A stretch of DNA of 64,000 bases from Janthinobacterium sp. 17J80-10 (GTDB taxonomy: Bacteria; Pseudomonadota; Gammaproteobacteria; Burkholderiales; Burkholderiaceae_D), in NCBI RefSeq assembly GCF_004114795.1, contig NZ_CP035311.1, positions 1,364,001 to 1,428,000 on the forward strand, in the 5' to 3' direction. The notes under the pieces are model-generated. The model saw only the letters and a list, made by a program, of their open reading frames with translations. It had not been told where the DNA came from and did not search any database. Positions 7,746 to 15,827 of this stretch are shown in pieces; the first letter of the stretch is position 1, and each line of letters opens with the position of its first letter. Both the position numbers and the translations under genes were made by a program.

Positions 7746-10700
7746 TCAGCCGATGGTCATCAGGCTGGCGTTGCCGCCGGCGGCAGCGGTATTGACGCTG
7801 ATGGCACGTTCGATCAGCAGGCGTTCCAGCGGCACCGCCGTTTCGCCGCGGGCCAGGCCGGTGACGCCGATGATGGGCCCCTTGCGGCGTGCGACCTGTT
7901 CGCACACGCCGCGCAACTGGTCGCTGTCGCCGTGGTGCAGCACGGCGTCGAATCGCGCATCGGCCGAGGTCCAGTCCGCGGTCAGGCCGATGCGCGCGCG
8001 CACCGGCTGCGGCAACCTGGCGTGCAGCTTGCCGCAGCCGTCGTCATCCGGCCACAGCAGCGCGCAACCGGCTGCCAGCGCGGCAGCCAGCTGGCACAGG
8101 CGGTCGGCATCGCTGTCTGCCAGGCCCAGCACAGTCTCGCGCGGCAGCAGGCGGTAAGTGTTGCGCTCGCCGGTCGGGCCCGGCAAGGTGCGCGACAGGC
8201 CGCTCTGCGAGAGGGCCGCGAACGTGTCGCACTGGCTGGCCAGCGTGTCCAGCTTTTGCTGCCTGGCCCAGTCCTTCAGGGCGGCCAGCGGTGCACCCAG
8301 GCGTTCCTGCAGGGTCGTGCGCAATTGCGCATCGGCAGGGACAAGCGCATCCATGCGCATGAAGGTGCGGGCAACGCCATCGGCCGGGCGGGTGGCCAGC
8401 AGGCGGTACAGGTACAGCGGGCCGCCGGCCTTGGGCCCGGTGCCGGACAAGCCTTCGCCACCGAAGGGCTGCACGCCGACCACCGCGCCGACCATGTTGC
8501 GGTTGACGTAAATATTGCCGGCATGGGCGCGCTCGACCACGCGGGCAATCGTTTCATCGATGCGCGTATGCACACCCAGCGTCAGGCCATAGCCGGTGGC
8601 ATTGATCTGGTCGATCAAGGCGTCCAGGTCTTCGCGGCGGTAGCGCACCACGTGCAGCACGGGGCCGAAGATTTCGCGCTCCAGTTCGGCAATGCTGTCG
8701 AGTTCGATCATGGTCGGCAACACATAGGTGCCGTTCTGCAGCACAGTATCGTCGCTGCGCGCGATCTGGTGCACGCGGCGCCCCCTGGCACGCATGGCCT
8801 CGATATGCTTGTCGATGCCTGCCTGGGCGCGAGCGTCGATGACCGGGCCGATATCGATGTCAAAATTGTCCGGGTTGCCGATGCGGCATTGCGCCATGGC
8901 GCCCTTGAGCATGTCGATCACGCGTTCGGCGACGTCTTCCTGCACGCACAGCACGCGCAGGGCCGAGCAGCGCTGGCCGGCGCTGTCGAAGGCGGAGGCG
9001 ACCACGTCGGTGACCACCTGTTCGGTCAATGCCGAGGAATCGACGATCATGGCATTCTGCCCCCCGGTCTCGGCGACCAGCGGCACCGGGCGGCCATGGG
9101 AATCGAGGCGGCCGGCCAGCCTGGCGGCAATGCCGCAGGCGACCTCGGTGGAGCCGGTAAACATCACGCCCTTGACGCGTTCGTCGCAGACCAGGGCGTC
9201 GCCGACGACACTGCCTTTGCCAGGCAGCAGTTGCACCACGCCCTCAGGCACGCCGGCCTGCAGCAGCATGCGCACGGCCTGGGCGGCCACCAGCGGGGTC
9301 TGTTCCGCGGGCTTTGCCAGCACGGTATTGCCTGCGGCAAGCGCCGCAGCCACCTGGCCGGTGAAAATTGCCAGAGGGAAGTTCCATGGGCTGATGCACA
9401 CCACCGGGCCCAGCGGGCGGTGGCTGTCATTGGCAAAATCCTCGCGCGCCTGGAGGGCGTAATAGCGCAGGAAATCCACGGCTTCGCGCACTTCGGCAAT
9501 GGCATTGGTAAAGGTCTTGCCGGCTTCGCGCGCCAGCAAGCCGATCAGCGGCTGGATCTCGCTCTCCATCAGGTCGGCGGCGCGCTCCAGCGCGGCGGCG
9601 CGTTCGGCCGGCGGGGTGGCCTGCCAGATTGGCGCGGCGGCAAGCGATGCCTGCAGCGCAGGGGCGATATCGTCGGGCCCGGCTTCATGGACGCGGCCGA
9701 CGATATCGCGGTGGCTGGCCGGGTTCAGCACCGGGACACCGTCGCGCTCGCGCACGGCGCAGCCCAGCATGGGGTGCGCGCGCCAGTCGGCATGGCCGCT
9801 GCCCAGCAGCGCGGAAGACAGCGAGCCCAGGCGATGTTCGTTGGCCAGGTCGATGCCGCGCGAGTTGGCACGCGATTCGCCATACAAAAATTGCGGCAGC
9901 GGGATGCGTGGATGCGGCAGGCCGCAGCCGCCTTCGGCTGCGGTCATTGCCTCGATGCGGGCGACCGGATCCTCGACCAGTTCATCGATCGAGATGGCGG
10001 CGTCGGCAATGCGGTTCACAAACGAGGTGTTGGCGCCGTTTTCCAGCAGGCGGCGCACCAGGTAGGCCAGCAGGGTTTCATGCGTGCCGACCGGTGCATA
10101 GATGCGGCAGGGACGGTTGAGCTTGCCGTCGGCCGCCTTGCCCACCACCTGTTCGTAAAGCGGCTCGCCCATGCCGTGCAGGCACTGGAATTCGTATTGT
10201 CCGGGATAGTAATTCTGCCCGGCCAGGTGGTATACCGCCGCCAGCGTATGCGCATTGTGCGTGGCGAATTGCGGGTAGATTGCTTCAGGCACGGCCAGCA
10301 GCTTGCGTGCGCACGCGATGTAGGAAACATCGGTGTACACCTTGCGCGTATAGACAGGGTAGCCTTCCAGGCCGTCGATCTGGGCGCGCTTGATCTCGCT
10401 GTCCCAATAGGCACCCTTGACCAGGCGGATCATCAGGCGGTGGCGGCTGCGGCGCGCCAGGTCGATCACGTAATCGATCACATGGGGGCAGCGCTTCTGG
10501 TAAGCCTGGATGACGAAGCCGATGCCATTCCAGCCCGCAAGCGCAGGTTCGAAGCACAGGCGCTCGAGCAGGTCGAGCGAGATTTCCAGGCGGTCGGCTT
10601 CCTCGGCATCAATGTTGAGGCCGACATCGTACTGGCGCGCCAGGCGGGTGAGCGCCAGCAGGCGCGGGTACAACTCATCCATGACGCGCTCGTACTGGGC

Positions 10701-11726
10701 GCGGCTGTAGCGCGGATGCAGGGCGGACAGCTTGATCGAAATGCCGGGGCCTTCGTAGATGCCGCGCCCGTGCGACGCCTTGCCGATGGCATGGATCGCC
10801 TGCTCGTAAGAGGCGAGGTAGCGGGCAGCGTCGTGCTCGGTCAGCGCGGCTTCGCCCAGCATGTCGTAGGAATAGCGGAAACCCCTGGCTTCATTGGCGC
10901 CGGCGTTGGCCAGCGCCTCGCCGATGGTTTCGCCGGTGACGAACTGTTCGCCCATCAGGCGCATCGCCATGTCCACGCCCTTGCGGATCAGCGGTTCGCC
11001 GCTCTTGCCGATGATGCGGTTGAGCGAGCTGGATAGCCCCCCTTCATTATGGGTCGCGACCAGCTTGCCGGTGATGAGCAACCCCCACGAGGCTGCGTTG
11101 ACGAACATGGACGGGCTGTGGCCGAGGTGCTGCTGCCAGTTGCCATTGCTGATCTTGTCGCGGATCAGGGCATCGCGCGTGCCCTTGTCGGGGATGCGCA
11201 AAAGCGCCTCGGCCAGGCACATCAGCGCCACGCCCTCCTGCGACGACAGCGAGAATTCCTGCAGCAATCCCTGCACCACGCCGGCACGGCCGCTGGCGCT
11301 CTTTTGCTTGCGCAGGCGGCTGGCGAGGTCAACGGCCAGCTTGTGGGCGGCGGCGGCCAGGTCGGCAGGCAGGCGCGCCTGCTCCAGCAGCATGGGCACG
11401 ACTTCCTGCTCGGGGCGGCGGTACGCTGCCGTGATCGCCGCGCGCAACACGGATTGCGGCAGGATGCTTTCGGCGAATTCCAGGAAAGGCTGGTGTTGCG
11501 ACGGCGGCAGGGCTTCCACGGCATCGATATCGCCGGCCGCGAGCCGTGTAGCCAGGCCCTGCAATTCCGGCAGCGGCAGGCCGCTTTCGAGCGATTCCAG
11601 GTAGTTGTAGATCGATTGCTTGATCACCCAGTGCGGCGTGCGGTCAATCTTGCGGGCTGCCTCTTTGAGGCGCTCGCGCGTTGCTTCGTCGAGCTTTACA
11701 CCCAGGGTGGTGGTGGAAGTGGCCAT
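7746..11726 (-). CDS. putA: Trifunctional PutA: transcriptional repressor / proline dehydrogenase / P5C dehydrogenase
   Basis: The protein oxidises proline to glutamate in two steps and represses its own gene when proline is scarce. At 1326 residues it matches trifunctional PutA proteins. Residues 1-50 form a ribbon-helix-helix DNA-binding domain (TTTLGVKLDEATRERL). The FAD-binding proline dehydrogenase barrel (about 250-600) shows NIDAEEADRLEISL, VKGAYWDSEIKRAQ and FATHNAHT. The aldehyde dehydrogenase domain contains PWNFPLAIFTGQ, VAETGGQNAM and the catalytic C920 in AGQRCSAL. A degenerate C-terminal ALDH-like tail follows. The ATG at 11726 gives the canonical RHH N-terminus. Three PutA-type operator hexamers lie upstream. 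Confidence 0.97.
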   Translation of the reverse strand: MATSTTTLGVKLDEATRERLKEAARKIDRTPHWVIKQSIYNYLESLESGLPLPELQGLATRLAAGDIDAVEALPPSQHQPFLEFAESILPQSVLRAAITAAYRRPEQEVVPMLLEQARLPADLAAAAHKLAVDLASRLRKQKSASGRAGVVQGLLQEFSLSSQEGVALMCLAEALLRIPDKGTRDALIRDKISNGNWQQHLGHSPSMFVNAASWGLLITGKLVATHNEGGLSSSLNRIIGKSGEPLIRKGVDMAMRLMGEQFVTGETIGEALANAGANEARGFRYSYDMLGEAALTEHDAARYLASYEQAIHAIGKASHGRGIYEGPGISIKLSALHPRYSRAQYERVMDELYPRLLALTRLARQYDVGLNIDAEEADRLEISLDLLERLCFEPALAGWNGIGFVIQAYQKRCPHVIDYVIDLARRSRHRLMIRLVKGAYWDSEIKRAQIDGLEGYPVYTRKVYTDVSYIACARKLLAVPEAIYPQFATHNAHTLAAVYHLAGQNYYPGQYEFQCLHGMGEPLYEQVVGKAADGKLNRPCRIYAPVGTHETLLAYLVRRLLENGANTSFVNRIADAAISIDELVEDPVARIEAMTAAEGGCGLPHPRIPLPQFLYGESRANSRGIDLANEHRLGSLSSALLGSGHADWRAHPMLGCAVRERDGVPVLNPASHRDIVGRVHEAGPDDIAPALQASLAAAPIWQATPPAERAAALERAADLMESEIQPLIGLLAREAGKTFTNAIAEVREAVDFLRYYALQAREDFANDSHRPLGPVVCISPWNFPLAIFTGQVAAALAAGNTVLAKPAEQTPLVAAQAVRMLLQAGVPEGVVQLLPGKGSVVGDALVCDERVKGVMFTGSTEVACGIAARLAGRLDSHGRPVPLVAETGGQNAMIVDSSALTEQVVTDVVASAFDSAGQRCSALRVLCVQEDVAERVIDMLKGAMAQCRIGNPDNFDIDIGPVIDARAQAGIDKHIEAMRARGRRVHQIARSDDTVLQNGTYVLPTMIELDSIAELEREIFGPVLHVVRYRREDLDALIDQINATGYGLTLGVHTRIDETIARVVERAHAGNIYVNRNMVGAVVGVQPFGGEGLSGTGPKAGGPLYLYRLLATRPADGVARTFMRMDALVPADAQLRTTLQERLGAPLAALKDWARQQKLDTLASQCDTFAALSQSGLSRTLPGPTGERNTYRLLPRETVLGLADSDADRLCQLAAALAAGCALLWPDDDGCGKLHARLPQPVRARIGLTADWTSADARFDAVLHHGDSDQLRGVCEQVARRKGPIIGVTGLARGETAVPLERLLIERAISVNTAAAGGNASLMTIG

Positions 11727-11804
11727 GTGCGCTGCGGTCTTTGCGGTTGGATAGTGCGTCAGGAAAGAAATACTTGCAGCAATGTAGCTGAGTTTTCCTG
11801 AAAG

Positions 11805-11852
11805 TGCAACTAGGTGCAACCTAACGGCAGAGCATTCTAGAAATGGTGCAAC
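11805..11852 (-). promoter_or_regulatory. Cluster of three PutA operator hexamers (GTTGCA)
   Basis: TGCAAC on the plus strand (GTTGCA on the putA coding strand) occurs at 11805-11810, 11815-11820 and 11847-11852. The spacing is 10 and 32 bases, so all three lie near the same helix face. GTTGCA is the known core of enterobacterial PutA operators. The cluster is 79-127 bases upstream of the putA start, in the gap to phaB. Autoregulation is inferred. Confidence 0.65.
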
Positions 11853-11897
11853 CGGGCACTGGTCACCGCGCCCGGTGATTGCCAAAACTTATTCCCG

Positions 11898-12638
11898 TCA
11901 ATGCATGTGCTGGCCGCCATTGATGGCGATATTGGCGCCCGTGACAAAGGCAGCCTCTTCCGAGGCCAGGTAGGCGACCAGGCCCGCCACCTCTTCCGGC
12001 TTGCCCAGGCGTCCCATCGGGATTTGCGGAATGATCTTGCCGTCGAGGACTTCCTGCGGAATGGCCATCACCATCTTGGTGCCGATATACCCCGGCGAAA
12101 TGGTGTTGACGGTGACGCCCTTCCTGGCCACTTCCAGCGCCAGCGCCTTGGTAAAGCCATGCATGCCGGCCTTGGCAGCGGAATAATTGGTCTGGCCGAA
12201 TGCGCCTTTCTGGCCATTGACGGAGGAAATATTGATGATCCGGCCCCAGCCGCGTTCGACCATGCCATCGCATACCGGCTTGGTCATGTTGAACACCGAA
12301 TCCAGGTTGGTGCGCATGACCGCATCCCAGTCCGTCTTGTCCATTTTCTTGAAGGTCGTGTCGCGCGTGATGCCGGCGTTATTGACCAGCACATCGATCG
12401 GGCCCAGGGTTTTTGTGATGTTCGCCAGGCATTCCTGGGCAGCGTCATAATCGGCAACGTCGCACGGATATGCCAGGAATTTGTAGCCCTGTTGTTCCAT
12501 GGAGGCAAGCCATGTCGATGCCTTGGTATTGCCGGGCGAGTAAGTTGTAATGACCTGGTAATCCAGGGCGGCCAGCTTCATGCAAATCGCTTCACCCAAA
12601 CCACCCATGCCGCCTGTCACCAATGCAATTCGTTTCAT
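11898..12638 (-). CDS. phaB: Acetoacetyl-CoA reductase (polyhydroxyalkanoate synthesis)
   Basis: This is an NADPH-dependent short-chain dehydrogenase that makes (R)-3-hydroxybutyryl-CoA for polyhydroxybutyrate. The cofactor loop TGGMGGLG, the NNAG motif, and the catalytic Ser (NISSVNGQKG) and YxxxK (NYSAAKAG) are present, and the protein ends in GGQHMH as PhaB proteins do. The ATG at 12638 gives 246 residues, the length of the Cupriavidus enzyme, and has AAGGA upstream. An in-frame ATG at 12647 sits directly on that Shine-Dalgarno and is unlikely. No phaC or phaA lies in the window, so phaB is a detached copy. A FabG-like role is less likely given the sequence. Confidence 0.92.
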   Translation of the reverse strand: MKRIALVTGGMGGLGEAICMKLAALDYQVITTYSPGNTKASTWLASMEQQGYKFLAYPCDVADYDAAQECLANITKTLGPIDVLVNNAGITRDTTFKKMDKTDWDAVMRTNLDSVFNMTKPVCDGMVERGWGRIINISSVNGQKGAFGQTNYSAAKAGMHGFTKALALEVARKGVTVNTISPGYIGTKMVMAIPQEVLDGKIIPQIPMGRLGKPEEVAGLVAYLASEEAAFVTGANIAINGGQHMH

Positions 12639-12684
12639 GTTTTCCATTCCTTGTCGTGCGATTTGATATTTTCAGAGAGCAAGT

Positions 12685-12713
12685 TAATTGCCGTCCCAAG
12701 GGCGCGGCAATTA
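12685..12713. promoter_or_regulatory. Inverted repeat upstream of phaB
   Basis: Arms TAATTGCCG (12685-12693) and CGGCAATTA (12705-12713) are perfect 9-mers separated by 11 bases. They lie 47-75 bases upstream of the phaB start, a typical operator position. No known factor is assigned. Confidence 0.4.
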
Positions 12714-12885
12714 CTTTGTTGTGCAAAAGCGTTTGTACGCCTTGCATAGTCGGAAGTATCTACAAAGAAAAGAAAGCTCACTATCGGGGAATTAGCGTAT
12801 TTTTGTAGGGGAAGTTATGTATCTGACTAGGAAGTTTCCTACCCCAAAGATATTCCGGATGCAGAGAAATCGGGCAGGGCGGGAT

Positions 12886-13530
12886 TCAGGGCAGCAAGTC
12901 GTTTGCCCGGGCATAACGCGCCAGGTCGGCATTGCTGGTCAAATCCATTTTTTCCAGGATGCGCGTGCGGTAAGTGGTAATGGTCTTCGGGCTCAAGTGC
13001 AGCATCAGGCCGATCGTGACCAGGCTTTCGCCGGAGGCAATCAGCTTGAGGATTTCCAGTTCGCGGTCCGACAGGATTTCGTGCGGCATCCTGCTTTCGC
13101 TGTCGACCATGTCTGCCAGCTTGTCGACCAGGCCCGGGCTGATGTACTTGCCGCCAGCGGCGACTTTGCGCACCGCGGCAATCAGGGGCGCCGACGGATT
13201 GTTCTTGGTCAGATAGCCGGAAGCACCCAGCTTGAGAGCGCGAATGGCATAGACTTCTTCCGAATACATCGAAAGAATCAGCACCGCCATCTTGGGCTTG
13301 TCCATGCGCAGCTGCTTCAGCAGGTCCAGGCCATTTTTTCCCGGCAGGGCAATATCGAGCAGCGCCACATCGTATGCCTGCGTTCGCACCAGGCGCGCCG
13401 CCTCTTCGGCGCTTTCCGCTTCGCTCGTCACTTCAATGTCGTGGGCTTCACTGAGCATCAGCCGCACGCCATTGCGGGCGACCGTATGGTCATCCACCAG
13501 TAACACCTTGATCGCATTGTCATTCAACAT
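12886..13530 (-). CDS. NarL/FixJ-family response regulator
   Basis: This is a 214-residue transcription factor. The receiver domain (about 5-120) has acidic residues D13/D14, phospho-acceptor D59 (YDVALLDIALPG) and K109 (GYLTKN). The C-terminal LuxR-type helix-turn-helix is LSDRELEILKLIASGESLVTIG with SPKTITTYRTRILEKM. It overlaps the 3' end of the upstream histidine kinase gene by 11 bases, so the two are translationally coupled partners. The ATG at 13530 starts just before the receiver fold. The regulon and signal are unknown. Confidence 0.9.
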   Translation of the reverse strand: MLNDNAIKVLLVDDHTVARNGVRLMLSEAHDIEVTSEAESAEEAARLVRTQAYDVALLDIALPGKNGLDLLKQLRMDKPKMAVLILSMYSEEVYAIRALKLGASGYLTKNNPSAPLIAAVRKVAAGGKYISPGLVDKLADMVDSESRMPHEILSDRELEILKLIASGESLVTIGLMLHLSPKTITTYRTRILEKMDLTSNADLARYARANDLLP

Positions 13531-15028
13531 CGCTATGCTCCAGTGGCAAGTGCAACAGCACTGCCGTGCCCATTCCAGGCGTACCATTGATGATGATCTT
13601 GCCACCGAAATGGCGGGTGCGCTCGCGCATGCCAAGAATGCCCCACGAATCGCCGTCGAGCAGCCGTCGGTGATCCATGCCGATGCCGTCATCGCGGATC
13701 TCGACCACGAGGACGTTCCCCTCGCGCTGGACACTGATCGTCGCCTGCGCTGCCGCGGCATGGCGCACTACATTGGTCAGCGCTTCCTGCACCACGCGGA
13801 ACAGCATCGTGCTGCGTTCCGCATCCAGGTCGACGATGGCCGCGCTGTTGCTGATGCTGCAGCGGCATTGCAGGCCCGTGCGCTCCTGGATCTGTCCCGC
13901 GTGCCACTCCAGTGCGGCCCATACGCCCAGCTGGTCCAGCACGCTGGGGCGCAGGTCGGTGATTACCCTGCGTACGGTTTCAATGGCCGCGTCGGCCAGT
14001 ATCGCGGAATCCACCAGCAGCGGATCGGGAGGATTGCCAGCGCCGGCGGCGCGGTCAAGGGAAACGGAGATATTGGCCTTGATGCCGGTAAGGACGCCGC
14101 CCAGTTCATCATGAATTTCGCGGGCAATCCGCTTGCGCTCTTCTTCCTTGATGTTTTCCTGGTGGGCGGCGAGGCGGCGCAGATCTTCCTGGGACTGCCG
14201 CAAGGCAGCTTCGGTGCGCTTGCGCTCCGTGATGTCGCGGGCAACCACCACGATGATCCAGTCCTGTCCCGTGCGCATCGCATGGCGCTGCATTTCGACC
14301 GCAATGCGTGAACCATTCTTGTGGCGCATCCAGACTTTTTCCAGGCCAAGATTCTTGCCGGCGACGAGTTCGCCTGACAAGGCTTTAAGCTGTTCATGCG
14401 AGGCTGATGCAAGCTCGGGCGCGCTCAAGGCCAGCAATTCTTCCCGGGTATAGCCCAGCAGGCGGCATGCGGCTGCATTGGCGTCAACGAAAACCAGGCT
14501 GCGATGGTCAACCAGGAGGATGGCATCGGCAGTGGCATCCATGGCTGCGCGAAAGCGCCGCAAATCTTCAATGGTGCGCATGCGCTGGGTGACGTCCTTG
14601 GTGACGCCGCGGTAACCGATGAACTCGCCGGCGGCGTCGAACATGGGCTTGCCGCTGCTGAGAAAGTGCCGGGCAGGGCTGTCAGGCGCGAGCAGGCGGG
14701 ATTCGAGGTCCTTGAACGGTTGCCTGCTTGCCCAGGCGTTTTCGAATGCAAGCCGCTTGCTGTCGTCCCAATGTTCGGACAGTTCCCAGGGTGTCAGTCC
14801 CAGAATGGATTTTGGCTCGACCGTGGAAATCCTGGGGCGCTGCGCAAAGGCTTGCGTAAAGCGCATCTGCGCATCCTGTTCCCAGTACCAGTCGGACGAC
14901 ATGTCGATGAGGTTGCGAAAGCGCTCTTCGCTTTGCTGTAGCAGTTGCTCTGTTTGTCGTAGCCGGGACGCGAGCGTTTGAACTTCCTGCTCAAGTAATG
15001 CAATCAGTTGAACAGCTTGTTTCGTCAT
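13520..15028 (-). CDS. Cytoplasmic PAS-domain sensor histidine kinase (NarX/HisKA_3 type)
   Basis: This is a 502-residue kinase without transmembrane segments. After a short N-terminal coiled coil (LLEQEVQTLASRLRQTEQLL) come two PAS domains at about 28-150 and 155-268, each followed by a PAC-like DVTQRMR or DITERKR end. The HisKA_3 dimerisation domain has the phospho-acceptor H306 in AREIHDELGG. The ATPase domain shows N (EALTNVVRH), G1 (RDDGIGM) and G2 (GILGMRER) boxes. It is the cognate kinase of the overlapping NarL-type regulator. The PAS domains suggest a small-molecule or redox signal, but no cofactor ligand can be identified. Confidence 0.9.
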   Translation of the reverse strand: MTKQAVQLIALLEQEVQTLASRLRQTEQLLQQSEERFRNLIDMSSDWYWEQDAQMRFTQAFAQRPRISTVEPKSILGLTPWELSEHWDDSKRLAFENAWASRQPFKDLESRLLAPDSPARHFLSSGKPMFDAAGEFIGYRGVTKDVTQRMRTIEDLRRFRAAMDATADAILLVDHRSLVFVDANAAACRLLGYTREELLALSAPELASASHEQLKALSGELVAGKNLGLEKVWMRHKNGSRIAVEMQRHAMRTGQDWIIVVVARDITERKRTEAALRQSQEDLRRLAAHQENIKEEERKRIAREIHDELGGVLTGIKANISVSLDRAAGAGNPPDPLLVDSAILADAAIETVRRVITDLRPSVLDQLGVWAALEWHAGQIQERTGLQCRCSISNSAAIVDLDAERSTMLFRVVQEALTNVVRHAAAAQATISVQREGNVLVVEIRDDGIGMDHRRLLDGDSWGILGMRERTRHFGGKIIINGTPGMGTAVLLHLPLEHSDVE

Positions 15029-15086
15029 TGCATCAAACCATCACGTTATCTTGATTTCATTGAAATAACTTCCTTGCGGAAAATCC

Positions 15087-15115
15087 AGTTTGCAACCAAA
15101 AGTGTAAGTTTGCAA
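15087..15115. repeat. Direct repeat AGTTTGCAA upstream of the kinase/regulator operon
   Basis: AGTTTGCAA occurs at 15087-15095 and 15107-15115, exactly 20 bases apart (two helical turns). It lies 59-87 bases upstream of the histidine kinase start. The spacing suggests tandem binding of one protein. The assignment as a response-regulator site is a guess. Confidence 0.45.
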
Positions 15116-15241
15116 GTTGATTTTTTGGCGTAATGATGATCACTCTTATTTGGAAATGGAAGTCTTCCTCGCGCTTGTTCTCCTTGTTGCCTGGTTAGGT
15201 TAATCTAGGCTGGGCGGCGGCTCCGTGGGAATTTCCCGGTC

Positions 15242-15292
15242 TTCGCGCCTGCAGGCGCGAATCCGCTTCGGCAGCGGCGAGCATGCTCGCCG
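15242..15292. repeat. Two tandem perfect palindromes (REP-like)
   Basis: A 20-base perfect palindrome, TTCGCGCCTG followed by CAGGCGCGAA (15242-15261), is followed 13 bases later by an 18-base palindrome CGGCGAGC-AT-GCTCGCCG (15275-15292). Between them CCGC and GCGG can also pair. This layout resembles extragenic palindromic elements, but no second copy is present in the window. Confidence 0.5.
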
Positions 15293-15348
15293 AAACCCTG
15301 CCTTCGCCCCGCGTCCCGCGAGTTCGATACTCATCAACTGCAACAATC

Positions 15349-15382
15349 AAAAAAAATGCCACCACAAGGGTGACATTTTTTT
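15349..15382 (-). terminator. Intrinsic terminator of tmRNA
   Basis: On the minus strand an 8-bp stem ATGTCACC / GGTGGCAT (one G-U pair; plus-strand 15356-15363 and 15369-15376) with a short loop is followed by a T-run. It lies 5 bases beyond the CCA end of tmRNA. Confidence 0.85.
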
Positions 15383-15386
15383 CGAT

Positions 15387-15747
15387 TGGTGGAGGCGGCG
15401 GGAATCGAACCCGCGTCCAGAAGCACTCTACAGACAGTTCTACATACTTAGCGCTGCCATTTGTTTTAACCTGTACGACGCGGACGCGCACGCTGCGAAC
15501 AGGCGAGTTACCTATTGTTTAACTTTCAACCAAGTAACCCGGTCAAAAGCGATTCCCTGTAAATGACTCCACAGCTTTTAAAGGCCCGCCCCAGGGAAGA
15601 AGCGTTGTGGAGCTAACCGCAATTAAGCGGCCAGTGCGTACGAGTTATCGTTAGCAGTTATTACTTGTCTGGATGTATTTACGAGGTAACCAGTCCTCGG
15701 TATGCCCTGCGCTGCTTTGCAACCCCTGTCGAAGCCAGGTCGCCCCC
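15387..15747 (-). ncRNA. ssrA: Transfer-messenger RNA (tmRNA)
   Basis: This 361-nt RNA rescues stalled ribosomes. The 5' end GGGGGCG (15747-15741) pairs with CGCCTCC next to the encoded 3' ACCA. The T-arm GGTTCGATTCC and the 5' segment GACCTGGCTTCGACAGGGG are canonical. The tag reading frame runs from 15655 down to 15623 and encodes ANDNSYALAA followed by TAA. The ALAA end is the standard protease-targeting signal. It is one-piece, not permuted. A strong terminator follows directly. Confidence 0.97.
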
Positions 15748-15827
15748 AAAACAACACTTCTACTGTAGCACAAAAGATGGGGGCGGGTCGGGCGGATTCA
15801 AGGGCGTTTTTGCCCGGGCAGGGCAAT

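Larger units (their letters stand above)
15029..15386. other. Intergenic region between tmRNA and the histidine kinase
   Basis: No protein gene is supported here. The region contains direct repeats close to the kinase start, two tandem palindromes, and the tmRNA terminator, each listed separately. The kinase promoter must lie within about 15029-15200, but no clear -35/-10 pair stands out. Confidence 0.6.

Noticed and set aside
7530..11036. A 1168-codon open frame on the plus strand opposite putA
   Set aside because: It mirrors the codon phase of the high-GC putA gene, has no ribosome-binding site, and its translation is rich in His/Gln/Arg/Ala with no domain-like pattern. putA on the other strand is certain.
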